A stretch of 64,000 nt of DNA from Ensifer sp. LCM 4579 (GCF_001854885.1 NZ_MDDV01000009.1:127655-191654), one strand, 5' to 3'. Counted from the first letter of the stretch, positions 15,369-23,248 are shown. Numbers and translations: made by a program. Notes: a model not told the origin generated them from the sequence alone.

Positions 15369-16382
15369 ATGAGAGAGCAGCAGATGCGGCCATCGCCGAT
15401 CAGCGCCACGGTGGATTTCGAAACCGACGGCATCCAGCACGGTTTTCTGCGCCTGCCCCATAGCCGCGACGATTCGGCCTGGGGTTCGGTGATGATACCG
15501 ATCACCGTCGTCAAGAATGGGCGGGGCCCGACCGCCCTCCTGACGGGCGGCAATCACGGCGACGAATACGAGGGGCCCATCGCGCTTTTCGAGCTGGCGC
15601 GAAGTCTCGGTCCAGACGAGGTTCAAGGCAGGGTGATCATTGTGCCGGCGATGAATTATCCGGCGTTCCTGGCGGGAACCCGCACCTCGCCGATAGACAG
15701 GGGCAATTTGAACCGCTGCTTTCCCGGTCGGCCGAATGGCACCGTGACGGAAAAAATTGCCGATTATTTTCAGCGGGTTCTGCTGCCGCTCGCCGACATC
15801 GTTCTCGACTTCCATTCCGGAGGCAGGACTCTCGACTTTCTGCCGTTTTGCGCGGCCCATATTCTTGCCGACAAGGAGCAGGAGGAAAGAGCCTTCGACT
15901 TCGTCAAAGCCTTTGCCGCGCCCTATTCGATGAAAATGCTGGAGATCGACGCCGTCGGGATGTTCGACACGGCGGCGGAGGAAATGGGCAAGATCTTCAT
16001 CACGACGGAGATCGGCGGCGGCGGCTCGGCGACCGCAGGAAGCGTGGCGATCGCCCGACGTGGAGCCATGAACGTGCTGCGGCATGCGGGGATCGTCGAG
16101 GGGAAGATCGACGCATCGCCGACGGTGTGGCTGGACATGCCGGATGGTCGCTGCTTTGCCTTCGCAGAGGATGCGGGTCTCGTCGAGTTCTTGGCCGATC
16201 TCGGCGAAACCGTGGAGTCAGGAGCCGTGGTCGCGCGCATTCACCCGACCGGACGCACCGGTGCAAAACCGCTCGAGATTCGCGCGGAGATGGACGGCAT
16301 CCTCATCGCGCGACATTACCCGGGACTGATCAAACCCGGCGATTGCTGCGCGGTGCTGGCGGTCAGGATCGAGGAGCAGTAG
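15369..16382 (+). CDS. eutE: N-alpha-acetyl-L-2,4-diaminobutyrate deacetylase
   Basis: This gene encodes 337 residues; the protein is also called DoeB. It is a zinc-dependent succinylglutamate desuccinylase/aspartoacylase-like enzyme. GGNHGDEYEGP gives the first His and Glu ligands, and VLDFHSGGRTLDF gives the second His. SPIDRGNLNRCFPG is the substrate arginine region. It removes the acetyl group to release diaminobutyrate, the substrate of DoeD. The start could also be at M6 (15384). It is the last gene of the ehuA-eutE operon, and no clear T-tailed terminator was seen after it. Confidence 0.92.
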   Translation: MREQQMRPSPISATVDFETDGIQHGFLRLPHSRDDSAWGSVMIPITVVKNGRGPTALLTGGNHGDEYEGPIALFELARSLGPDEVQGRVIIVPAMNYPAFLAGTRTSPIDRGNLNRCFPGRPNGTVTEKIADYFQRVLLPLADIVLDFHSGGRTLDFLPFCAAHILADKEQEERAFDFVKAFAAPYSMKMLEIDAVGMFDTAAEEMGKIFITTEIGGGGSATAGSVAIARRGAMNVLRHAGIVEGKIDASPTVWLDMPDGRCFAFAEDAGLVEFLADLGETVESGAVVARIHPTGRTGAKPLEIRAEMDGILIARHYPGLIKPGDCCAVLAVRIEEQ

Positions 16383-16558
16383 CCGCCTGCAGCCGGCCGG
16401 TTTCGAGTATCGACCCGGATGCGGCACCGAAACCTGCAGCCGATCGAGCGAATGAAATGCCCTGCCGTTTTCGGAACATTCCGGATGACCGGTAATTGGG
16501 GTATGGTTAGTGGGCCCACCGATCGAATGCAATCAGGCGCAGGAGGAAGCGCCTCTGT

Positions 16559-16852
16559 ATGCTACTCGAGACTCGAGCGAACCTCATGCTGCGAGAAAGC
16601 TTCATCGTTTCCCTGTTATTGGCGGCCGCATCGCCGGGCGGCACCCGCGCGACAACCGTCGCCGACGTCTGCGCCGACGCCGTCGACAGCGCATTGTCGC
16701 AGACCGATGGCCAACTTCTTTCAGTCCGTTTGCACGAGGATCAGTGTCGTTTGACGGTTCTCATTCGAGAGCCTGGGGAGCGCCCAACGAGGAAAGTCAT
16801 CGAGATCCAAATCAGAGAGCTGGAGCCTGTCGAGGCACGCCCGCCACGCTGA
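16559..16852 (+). CDS. small exported protein, PepSY-like
   Basis: This gene encodes 97 residues. The hydrophobic stretch ESFIVSLLLAAASPGG looks like a signal peptide, so the mature protein would be periplasmic and about 65 residues long. The mature part has two cysteines (VADVCADAV and HEDQCRLTV) and a PepSY-like pattern (LTVLIREPGERPTRKVIEIQI would be the strand pair). AGGAGGAAG 10 bases upstream supports the start at 16559; ATG 16586 is the alternative. It ends 22 bases from the convergent LysM gene. I do not recognise a named family member. Confidence 0.6.
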   Translation: MLLETRANLMLRESFIVSLLLAAASPGGTRATTVADVCADAVDSALSQTDGQLLSVRLHEDQCRLTVLIREPGERPTRKVIEIQIRELEPVEARPPR

Positions 16853-16874
16853 ATTGCCCGGGCGAGATTACCGC

Positions 16875-17582
16875 CTACCGACGTGCGCCAACGCTGAAGG
16901 GCTCGGACACCACGCGGACTCGGCCGTTCGCCGTCTCGACGGCAAAGCCAATCTCCTGCCCCTTTTGCGCCTGTTCCGGAACAGGAACCGTCACCTGCAG
17001 CGTTCCCGCTCGGCTGGTCTGTGCACGCGATACGGTTCGGAAAGGCGCCTCGTTCCCGATACGAACGCCGATCACCACCTCTGCCCCACCCGGAAGTCCG
17101 CTCGCATTCAGGGTCACTTCTTCGCCCGGCCCGGCACTCCTTGTCGCAACCGTTACGTCAGCGCCGCGACTCTCTTTCGTGGAAACACCGGGCAGTCCAA
17201 GTCGTTCGCCGAATTCCAGAATATCCCGATTGAGGTCCGGCTGATCGGAAAGATAATCCGAGACAGATCTGCCTGCGGCTTCCGCAGCCTGGTTCACGCG
17301 TTCGCCGGCGTCCCTCACCGCATCTCGTGCGCGACCCAGCCAATCTCCGTCGGCGTCTGCAGGCATATCCAATTGAAGTCCAGCCTGGATTTCGCTGGGG
17401 GCGAGAGAAGGATTGGCGGAAAGAATCGCTTCAGCGGTCGTCTTGCACCGGGCAGCCAACTGCTCCAGCGTCTCACCTTGCGCCACCGCCTCGGTTTTCC
17501 CGCACTCCTGAGCAACGGCAAATGATGTGGGAGTGCAAAGCGTGACGGCCAATACAAACATCCTCGCATTTAGATGACGCAT
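16875..17582 (-). CDS. exported LysM-domain protein
   Basis: This gene encodes 235 residues with a signal peptide (about residues 1-24, ending SFAVAQ). Residues 25-75 form a LysM module (GETLEQLAARCKTTAEAILS, then NPSLAPSEIQAGLQL), which binds peptidoglycan-type glycans. A helical linker rich in Ala and Asp follows. The C-terminal 90 residues are all-beta in pattern (GEEVTLNASGLPGGAEVVIG), like an Ig-type domain. The start is set by AAGGAGG before ATG 17582. An EcfG-like promoter lies 33 bases upstream. It is probably a periplasmic wall-binding stress protein; the role is inferred. Confidence 0.78.
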   Translation of the reverse strand: MRHLNARMFVLAVTLCTPTSFAVAQECGKTEAVAQGETLEQLAARCKTTAEAILSANPSLAPSEIQAGLQLDMPADADGDWLGRARDAVRDAGERVNQAAEAAGRSVSDYLSDQPDLNRDILEFGERLGLPGVSTKESRGADVTVATRSAGPGEEVTLNASGLPGGAEVVIGVRIGNEAPFRTVSRAQTSRAGTLQVTVPVPEQAQKGQEIGFAVETANGRVRVVSEPFSVGARR

Positions 17583-17615
17583 CCGTCGCCTCCTTTTCAC
17601 TGGTTCTCATCACCT

Positions 17616-17640
17616 AACAGAGCTCGTGTGCTCTGGTTCC
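17616..17640 (-). promoter_or_regulatory. EcfG/RpoE2-like promoter for the LysM gene
   Basis: On the minus strand GGAAC (17640-17636) is followed after 16 bases by TGTT (17619-17616). It lies 33 bases before the LysM gene ATG, an expected distance. Confidence 0.55.
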
Positions 17641-17716
17641 TGAAACACGCCGTTGTGACTGGCCCATCAAAAACCCCGGCCCAGCGAGAACCTCCGACGG
17701 TGCCGCAGCGCTCGTC

Positions 17717-17741
17717 GGAACCAATCCGGCGGGCTGGGGTT
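17717..17741 (+). promoter_or_regulatory. EcfG/RpoE2-like promoter for the ion channel gene
   Basis: GGAAC (17717-17721) is followed after 16 bases by GGTT (17738-17741). It lies about 150 bases upstream of the ion channel ATG at 17889, in the same orientation. Confidence 0.5.
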
Positions 17742-17888
17742 TGGACGCCGAGCCTTCGCTACTGCATGGCTGCGAGCATCTGGAACGAAGCGGCCGTGTG
17801 CTTCGTGCTCGAGACAGACGGCTCCTGAAGTGTGGTGCCTCACGACATCTCCGTAACCAGCTCTGCCACGGACCTGAAGGAGAGCAAA

Positions 17889-18704
17889 ATGGCATCACGG
17901 CCGGAACTGCCACAGGATGACCCTCGCGAACAAAAGGAGCGCTGGAAAACCCTTCGCCAGCTGGAAGAGTCGCTCGAGACGCCGATGCGGGTCCTGTCTT
18001 TCATCTGGCTGGCGCTTGTGCTCGTCGAGCTTGGGTGGGCCACGTCGGGTGTGTTCCAACTGCTCGGCACCCTTATCTGGATCATCTTCGTCCTGGAGTT
18101 CATTCTGCGCTTCTGGCTCGCGCCGCGTAAATGGCCATTCCTGCGGCGCAATCCCGTGACGGTGATCGCGCTGATCGCGCCGGCGTTTCGATTCCTCAAT
18201 GCGCTTCGCTTCCTGCGTCTCGCCCGCGGCCTGCGTTTGGTCCGCATAGTCGGCACCGCCAACCGGGGGCTGATGGCCTTGCGCAAGAGCTTCGATCGCA
18301 GGGGACTGGGCTATGTGCTCCTCGCGACAGCGGTCGTCGTTCTGCTCGGTGCCGGCGGAATGCTCGCTTTCGAGCCGTCAAGAGAGGTGGAGGGCGGCTT
18401 CAACGGCTATGGGGACGCGCTCTGGTGGACCGCGATGCTGGTCACGACAATGGGATCGGGCTTCTGGCCCGAAACTCCCGAAGGAAGAGTGCTGGCGCTG
18501 CTCCTCTCGATGTACGGCCTGGCCATGTTCGGCTACATCACCGCCAGCTTTGCCACGTTCTTCGTCGGCCAGGAAGCGCAGGCGAGTGACGGAGAAATCG
18601 CCGGTTCCATCGAGATCACCAAGCTTCGGCGGGAGATTGCGCACCTGCGAACGGAACTGAGGGCACAGAGTGATAAAGGGGGTCCAACGACTGAGCAGCA
18701 ATGA
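17889..18704 (+). CDS. voltage-gated-type ion channel with variant selectivity filter
   Basis: This gene encodes 271 residues with six predicted membrane segments. S1-S3 lie in residues 35-105, and S4 carries regularly spaced arginines (FLRLARGLRLVRIVG). S5, a pore loop and S6 follow. The pore loop reads WTAMLVTTMGSGFWPETPEG, so the filter is TMGSG where classic potassium channels have TVGYG. The C-terminus is a short coiled coil (ITKLRREIAHLRTELRAQ) that may drive tetramer assembly. AAGGAGAG supports the start. A potassium channel is the best guess, but the changed filter leaves ion selectivity open. Confidence 0.85.
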   Translation: MASRPELPQDDPREQKERWKTLRQLEESLETPMRVLSFIWLALVLVELGWATSGVFQLLGTLIWIIFVLEFILRFWLAPRKWPFLRRNPVTVIALIAPAFRFLNALRFLRLARGLRLVRIVGTANRGLMALRKSFDRRGLGYVLLATAVVVLLGAGGMLAFEPSREVEGGFNGYGDALWWTAMLVTTMGSGFWPETPEGRVLALLLSMYGLAMFGYITASFATFFVGQEAQASDGEIAGSIEITKLRREIAHLRTELRAQSDKGGPTTEQQ

Positions 18705-18747
18705 GCACGAAGGCATCCGTCGCCTGTACGCCGCCTGGCTGGGGTCC

Positions 18748-18773
18748 GGAACCAATGCGGTCCAGCACGGGTT
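18748..18773 (+). promoter_or_regulatory. EcfG/RpoE2-like promoter for the gene at 18845
   Basis: GGAAC (18748-18752) is followed after 17 bases by GGTT (18770-18773). It lies about 70 bases upstream of the ATG at 18845. Confidence 0.5.
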
Positions 18774-18844
18774 AACTGCCCAGTTGAACCCATTCCCAAG
18801 GAAGAGCGGCGCTTCCTGCTGAAGCCTGATGGAGGTATTTCCAG

Positions 18845-19462
18845 ATGAGGCACAGGCAACTCGGAAAACCTGCCGCGGTAACATTGCTCACGTTCGTGGT
18901 CCTGTCCGCGACGTCGGCCTTGTCCGACGATCCCAAGCCCAGCCGCTGTCGCGTTGCTCCTGATACGGACGCAAGAACCCTCTCCGAAAAGCTGGACGAC
19001 TGCAATGGCGTGCTGAAGCCGCCTAAGGTCGGCGACACCGAACTCGTTGAACCAGCACCCGATGTCGGGAAAACACGGGTGATCCGCCCGGGAGAACTTC
19101 CCGCGCAGCAAAGCGGCCCGAATGCGGGAGAAGCGACCGCGGGAGTGGATTGGAATAGCTCCTATAATGTCCAGGAACTCGTCGACGCGATCGGCCGCTC
19201 AGGAGCCACCGCCCGGACGCTGTCGTCCCTTACCGCTCCGCAAATACGGGTGCTCGATGTCTCGTTTATGTTCAGCGGGGCGAAGGCAGCTGCCCTCAAT
19301 ACCTCTTTGGCCGAACACGCGCAGGCGTTGGACGCACTGCGGGAGACGATCGCCAATAGCGATCCACTGTCGCAAGCTTTGAAGAGCAAGGGGCTGTCGG
19401 CCACGAGTGTCGTTGCCGCGAAGGTCGAGCAGTCAGGAGCGGTCACGATTTTTGCAAGGTGA
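18845..19462 (+). CDS. exported hypothetical protein
   Basis: This gene encodes 205 residues with a signal peptide (about residues 1-27, ending SATSALS). The mature region begins with two cysteines (SRCRVAP and LDDCNGV) that may form a disulfide. A Pro-rich linker follows, then a C-terminal domain from about residue 105 (VQELVDAIGRSGATARTLSS) with alternating helices and strands. GGAGG precedes the ATG. I do not recognise the family. It shares a stress-type promoter with its neighbours, so a cell-envelope stress role is plausible but inferred. Confidence 0.7.
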   Translation: MRHRQLGKPAAVTLLTFVVLSATSALSDDPKPSRCRVAPDTDARTLSEKLDDCNGVLKPPKVGDTELVEPAPDVGKTRVIRPGELPAQQSGPNAGEATAGVDWNSSYNVQELVDAIGRSGATARTLSSLTAPQIRVLDVSFMFSGAKAAALNTSLAEHAQALDALRETIANSDPLSQALKSKGLSATSVVAAKVEQSGAVTIFAR

Positions 19463-19541
19463 CCTCAGGCCGACCTCGGCAGGTGGCATACCAACTCCCG
19501 GAGCTCAGCCACAGCTGCAGTTCGGCTGACCAATTTTCTTT

Positions 19542-19566
19542 GGAACCTCAGCTGAGAACCGCGGTT
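19542..19566 (+). promoter_or_regulatory. EcfG/RpoE2-like promoter for sodC
   Basis: GGAAC (19542-19546) is followed after 16 bases by GGTT (19563-19566). It lies about 40 bases before the sodC ATG at 19608, in the right orientation. Confidence 0.58.
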
Positions 19567-19607
19567 TGGCCGCCATACGATGACCAGCCAACCGCGGAGG
19601 AAGCTCG

Positions 19608-20141
19608 ATGAGACGAAATCTGATCGCGACTCTGGTCGTGGCTCTCGCCGGATCGGCGGCCGCTCAGGACCAGGCCATGACGGCGCCGAGCGTCGCACGC
19701 GCAGTGTTTGTGAATACGTCGGGAGAATCGATCGGTACGGCGACGCTGAAGTCGACGCCGAATGGCGTGCTGATCGAAGCCAAGCTATCCAACCTGCCTC
19801 CGGGCAAACACGGCTTTCACATTCACGAGGTCGGCGTCTGTGACCCGGCCGGTGGTTTCAAGTCGGCTGGCGATCACCTCGGGTCCGGGTCGAAGACGCA
19901 CGGTTTCATGAACGAGGAAGGGCCGCATGCGGGGGACCTGGCGAATCAGGTGGTCCGTGACGACGGGACCATGGTCGTCGAGCTCTTTAACGAGCGAGTG
20001 AGCTTCGAGGGCGGAAATGCGCCGCTCTTCGACGACGACGGCTCCGCGCTCGTCGTCCACGCCACCGCGGACGACTACAGGGCGCAACCGTCGGGGGCAG
20101 CCGACGAGCGCATCGCCTGCGGCGTACTCGAGCGCGGCTGA
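19608..20141 (+). CDS. sodC: periplasmic Cu/Zn superoxide dismutase
   Basis: This gene encodes 177 residues with a short signal peptide (about residues 1-19, ending GSAAA). The metal ligands are in GFHIHEVG, in GPHAGDLAN and in ALVVHATADDY. VCDPAGGFKSAGDH is the bacterial disulfide and zinc-loop region, and ERIACGVLERG closes the fold with the second cysteine. The enzyme turns superoxide into hydrogen peroxide and oxygen in the periplasm. An EcfG-like promoter lies upstream, which fits oxidative or general stress control. Confidence 0.96.
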   Translation: MRRNLIATLVVALAGSAAAQDQAMTAPSVARAVFVNTSGESIGTATLKSTPNGVLIEAKLSNLPPGKHGFHIHEVGVCDPAGGFKSAGDHLGSGSKTHGFMNEEGPHAGDLANQVVRDDGTMVVELFNERVSFEGGNAPLFDDDGSALVVHATADDYRAQPSGAADERIACGVLERG

Positions 20142-20319
20142 AAACAGCCGAAGGAACACTGAGGGAGCACATTTATGTGCCCTCGACACCCTTCGCCGCC
20201 AGGATCGGCGAAGACGGAGCTCGCGGCGGCAACGGCGAGTTCCGGCAAGGAGGCCCCGACACTGGCCAAGTGCTCTTGGCGAGTGTCGTGGCTGCCTCAA
20301 GCCAACAAGGAGAACACCC
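20142..20319. other. structured spacer with hairpins between sodC and the gene at 20320
   Basis: This spacer holds three hairpins. GAGGG and CCTC flank GCAC and GTGC near 20161-20184. CTTCGCCG (20191-20198) pairs with CGGCGAAG (20206-20213). CGACACTGGCCAAG (20257-20270) pairs with CTTGGCGAGTGTCG (20275-20288) with one mismatch around TGCT. None has a clear T-run. They could end sodC transcription, shape the leader of the next gene or form a small RNA. Confidence 0.5.
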
Positions 20320-20610
20320 ATGAAAGCATTCATCCTCTCACTTGCGATGGCGGCATTTGCACTACCCGCGTTCGGCCAAACAAGCGACACGCAGGCAAGC
20401 GACACGCAGACGCAGGGCCAAACCGGTCAACCTTCAACAATGACCATAGACAACCTCAAGAAGAAGCTTTCCGACGCCGGCTTCAAGGAGGTGAAGGTCC
20501 TGGACGCCACTTATCTGGTGCAGGCGCAGACGGCAGAGGGCAACAGGGTCCTGATGCTCATCGACCCGCCGGCGACTACGGAAACGACTGGCAGCACCAC
20601 GCAGCAGTAG
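20320..20610 (+). CDS. small exported protein, PepSY-like
   Basis: This gene encodes 96 residues with a signal peptide (residues 1-19, ending LPAFG). A Gln/Thr-rich linker with the tandem TSDTQASDTQTQG follows. The C-terminal 50 residues (MTIDNLKKKLSDAGFKEVKV, LVQAQTAEGNRVLMLIDPP) have the helix-strand-strand pattern of PepSY-type domains. CAAGGAGAACACCC is the ribosome site. The protein would be periplasmic. Function is unknown. No EcfG motif was found just upstream, but it follows sodC in the same direction. Confidence 0.68.
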   Translation: MKAFILSLAMAAFALPAFGQTSDTQASDTQTQGQTGQPSTMTIDNLKKKLSDAGFKEVKVLDATYLVQAQTAEGNRVLMLIDPPATTETTGSTTQQ

Positions 20611-20672
20611 GCTGCCGCGAAGCGTTCGAGGTGGCGGCGACCCCACTGCCGTCACCTCGGCAAGCTTCGTCG

Positions 20673-20692
20673 GAAAGCCGATTTTGGCTTTC
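20673..20692. terminator. hairpin after the gene at 20320
   Basis: GAAAGCC (20673-20679) and GGCTTTC (20686-20692) form a perfect 7-base stem with loop GATTTT, 26 bases before the next ATG. There is no T-run, so termination would be partial at best. Confidence 0.3.
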
Positions 20693-20717
20693 ACGATAAA
20701 GAGACAGGAGAAGCAAC

Positions 20718-20984
20718 ATGCTAAAGAAGTTCATCGTCACGGCCGCGCTCTGCACGGCCCCGATGTCACCGGTCTTTGCTCAGGCGGACCTCATATGCGA
20801 CCAGGACGGCCTTAAGGCACTCGAGGCGGAAATCGCTCAGATTGAGGACCTGCAGCGAAAGAACCGCGCGGAGGAGGCGCTTGCAGCCGCAAGGACCTCC
20901 TTTGCTGCGAACGACATCGACGCCTGCAAGCTGCATATGGGTGAGGTTACCACGGCTGCTAAGCCGCTGAGCGACCCACTCTGA
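20718..20984 (+). CDS. small exported hypothetical protein
   Basis: This gene encodes 88 residues with a signal peptide (about residues 1-22, ending SPVFA). The mature protein is helical and has two cysteines (LICDQDG and DACKLHMG). The middle is a charged helix (AEIAQIEDLQRKNRAEEAL). AGGAGAAG precedes the ATG. It is the last of a run of small exported proteins on the plus strand and is followed by a strong bidirectional hairpin. I do not recognise the family. Confidence 0.65.
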   Translation: MLKKFIVTAALCTAPMSPVFAQADLICDQDGLKALEAEIAQIEDLQRKNRAEEALAAARTSFAANDIDACKLHMGEVTTAAKPLSDPL

Positions 20985-21078
20985 CGGTAGGGCGATGCCG
21001 GCTGAAGCCCGCGTCCCGGTGTGTCGGATCAGGATTGCCATGGCCCCGGCCCGGCCTTTGCCTACCATGCCATGCGCG

Positions 21079-21129
21079 GGCAGAACAGTGCGGAGGGAAG
21101 CAGGCCTTCTTCCCCCGCACTGTTCTGCC
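21079..21129. terminator. strong bidirectional terminator-type hairpin
   Basis: GGCAGAACAGTGCGG (21079-21093) pairs perfectly with CCGCACTGTTCTGCC (21115-21129), and the stem continues inward as AGGGAAGCAGG against CCTTCTTCCC. The total stem is about 25 base pairs. It sits between two convergent genes, ending at 20984 and 21158. GTTT follows on the plus strand. Confidence 0.75.
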
Positions 21130-21157
21130 GTTTGACTTGAGCTGATTGCAAGACGCT

Positions 21158-22735
21158 CTATTGCGTCGCGCCCCTGGGCAACGTAGCCGGCGCAACCTGC
21201 GTCTGCGCCGGACGCGGGGGTTCGGGGATAGCGCTTTCCGAGCCGGCCTGGCCTCCCGTTTCCGTGGAGGCGGGCGAACTCGAACCCGTGGGAGAAGGCA
21301 CGATGCCGCCAGTGGTGCCCGCCCCTGCGCCCACGTCGCTGGTAAGCGCGGCGCCGCCCGGCCTGTCGGTGCCGATCGGTTGCGGCGTCACCGAGCCGTC
21401 GGCGGCGGCGACGCGCCAGACCGTGTTGCCCGCGTCGTCGGCGACGAGGAGCGCGCCGGTGCCGTCGATGGCGACGCCAACCGGCCTGCCGCGCGCCTGG
21501 TCGCCGTCGAGGAAGCCGGTCACCACGTCCACAGCCTTGCCGGCCGGCCGCCCGTTCTCGAACGGCACGTAGACGACCTTGTAGCCGTTGAAGGCACTGC
21601 GGTTCCAGCTCCCGTGCTCACCGATGAAAGCGCCATTGGCATAGGGCGCCGGCATGGCGGAGCCATTGGTGAAGACCATGCCGAGCGGCGCCACATGACT
21701 GGAAAGCGCGTAGTCGGGCGCAATCGCCTTTTCGACCATGTCCGGCCGCGGCGGGTGAACCCGCTTGTCCACGTGGTTGCCGTAATAGCTCCACGGCCAG
21801 CCGTAAAAGGCGCCTTCCTGTACCGAGGTCATATAGTCGGGCACGAGATTGGGCCCAAGTTCGTCGCGCTCGTTGACCACCGTCCACAGAACGCCGGTTT
21901 CCGGATGGAAGTTGAGCCCGTTGGGGTTTCGAAGGCCCGAGGCGAAGACCCGAGCGGCCCCGGTTTGCCGGTCGACCTGCCATATGGCGGCGCGACCCTT
22001 TTCGGCCTCCAGGCCATTCTCCGTGATGTTTGAATTCGAACCGACCGACACGTAGAGAAAGCGGCCATCCGGGCTGAGAGCCAGGTCCTTGGTCCAGTGG
22101 TGGTCGATGGGGCCGCCGGGAAGCGGCGTCAGCACCCGCGGCGCCGCCTTGATCTCGGTCTGGCCGAGTTCATAGGGGTAGGCGAGGATCGCGTCGGTCG
22201 CCGCCACGTAGAGGGTCCCGTCGGCCCATGCCACGCCGAACGGAGAATTCAGGTGGGTGAGAAGATCGTGTCGCTGGTCCACATGCCCATCCCGGTCGCT
22301 ATCGCGCAGAAGGGTAATGAGATTGCTTTCCTTCTGCGGCCCGCCACCGCCCCCATGGGCCATCGACATGATCCAGCCTCGGATCCAGTCCTTGGGGCGC
22401 GAGATCGGCTCGACATCGGGACCCCGGGCCTGAACGACGAGGACATCGCCGTTTGGCAGCGTATGGACCATCCGCGGATTGGAAACGTCCGTCGCATAGG
22501 CGGCAACGGTGAGGTCTTCCGGCACGCTCGGGGCCTCTTGCTCCTTCCAGCCGACGACTTCGGCGATCTTCATCGACGGCAGAAGGTCGGGGCTGGGCTC
22601 CGGTAGGACCGGATCCGGACCTATCTGCCGGGAAATGTCGAAATCGGCGCCACTGTCGCCGCAACCGGCCAGCATGAGCAGGGTCAGGCAGCCGGCGGTG
22701 AACGCCGACGCACGAAAGGCAACGGATTTTTTCAT
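21158..22735 (-). CDS. PQQ-type sugar dehydrogenase (L-sorbosone dehydrogenase-like) lipoprotein
   Basis: This gene encodes 525 residues. The N-terminus has a lipobox, LMLAGC, so it is probably a lipid-anchored periplasmic protein. The beta-propeller follows: SNPRMVHTLPNGDVLVVQA, HLNSPFGVAWADGTLYVA, GSNSNITENG, SGLRNPNGLNFHPETG and GEHGSWNRSAFNGYKV are the blocks of the soluble PQQ glucose/sorbosone dehydrogenase family. The last 70 residues are a low-complexity tail rich in Gly, Ser, Pro and Thr. It overlaps the DUF2231 gene by four bases. The substrate is unknown; an aldose or sorbosone is likely by family. Confidence 0.85.
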   Translation of the reverse strand: MKKSVAFRASAFTAGCLTLLMLAGCGDSGADFDISRQIGPDPVLPEPSPDLLPSMKIAEVVGWKEQEAPSVPEDLTVAAYATDVSNPRMVHTLPNGDVLVVQARGPDVEPISRPKDWIRGWIMSMAHGGGGGPQKESNLITLLRDSDRDGHVDQRHDLLTHLNSPFGVAWADGTLYVAATDAILAYPYELGQTEIKAAPRVLTPLPGGPIDHHWTKDLALSPDGRFLYVSVGSNSNITENGLEAEKGRAAIWQVDRQTGAARVFASGLRNPNGLNFHPETGVLWTVVNERDELGPNLVPDYMTSVQEGAFYGWPWSYYGNHVDKRVHPPRPDMVEKAIAPDYALSSHVAPLGMVFTNGSAMPAPYANGAFIGEHGSWNRSAFNGYKVVYVPFENGRPAGKAVDVVTGFLDGDQARGRPVGVAIDGTGALLVADDAGNTVWRVAAADGSVTPQPIGTDRPGGAALTSDVGAGAGTTGGIVPSPTGSSSPASTETGGQAGSESAIPEPPRPAQTQVAPATLPRGATQ

Positions 22736-23181
22736 GATAGCTCACTCCCGGCATGTCGATAGGCCAGTGAACGGTCGAGGAGGGCGACGGCAAGAATCAG
22801 CACCACGGTCGCCCCTGACAGGACCAGTCCCCAGGGAACGACAGCGGTCCAGCCGTCGCCAGCGTGAACAAAGCCGTTGACGACGGCGAGGCCGAGGACC
22901 AGCACGTATCCGACCGCATGCGGCCAAACCGTCCGGCCTGCAAAGCGGTTCTGCCGGACCAGGAATTCCACGATCCCGACCAGCACCGCCAGGACGCCGA
23001 CCACCACTCCGGCGAAAAGCAGCCACGACGAGAAATTTTGCCACATGAGATTGCCGGTTTGCCAATAGGCGATGTCGGTCAATAGCGTCAGGGTGAAGCA
23101 GACGACGGGGAATTGCGCGAATACCAGGTGGATCGGACTGGTGACGATCATCGCAGTCGGTGGTGTGTAGTCTGTGCTCAT
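22732..23181 (-). CDS. DUF2231 membrane protein
   Basis: This gene encodes 149 residues with four predicted membrane helices. SPIHLVFAQFPVVCFTL and TGNLMWQNFSSWLLFAG are the early helices; later ones hold GYVLVLGLAVVNGFVHA and GLVLSGATVVLILAVALL. The pattern, with His and Phe near helix ends, fits the DUF2231 family, small membrane proteins that often sit beside redox genes. The start is fixed by AGGAGA before ATG 23181. Its stop overlaps the start of the sugar dehydrogenase gene. It may serve as the membrane electron partner of that enzyme; this is inference from context. Confidence 0.75.
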   Translation of the reverse strand: MSTDYTPPTAMIVTSPIHLVFAQFPVVCFTLTLLTDIAYWQTGNLMWQNFSSWLLFAGVVVGVLAVLVGIVEFLVRQNRFAGRTVWPHAVGYVLVLGLAVVNGFVHAGDGWTAVVPWGLVLSGATVVLILAVALLDRSLAYRHAGSELS

Positions 23182-23223
23182 TGGCGTCTCCTGCTCACGC
23201 GTCTGCTGCTGGATCGACTTCCA

Positions 23224-23248
23224 AACTGCGGGTCTGCGCGTTTGTTCC
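23224..23248 (-). promoter_or_regulatory. EcfG/RpoE2-like promoter for the DUF2231-sugar dehydrogenase unit
   Basis: On the minus strand GGAAC (23248-23244) is followed after 16 bases by AGTT (23227-23224). It lies 43 bases before the DUF2231 ATG. Confidence 0.48.

Larger units (their letters stand above)
17583..17888. other. divergent promoter region between the LysM gene and the ion channel gene
   Basis: These 306 bases hold no gene that I can support. They contain two EcfG-like promoters, one facing each way (17616-17640 minus and 17717-17741 plus). AAACCCC near 17670 and GGGGTTT near 17736 form a weak long-range inverted repeat. Short open frames here lack ribosome sites. Confidence 0.5.

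Noticed and set aside
16473..16494. GGAAC upstream of the gene at 16559, considered as an EcfG promoter
   Set aside because: The bases at 16 and 17 from GGAAC do not give GTT.
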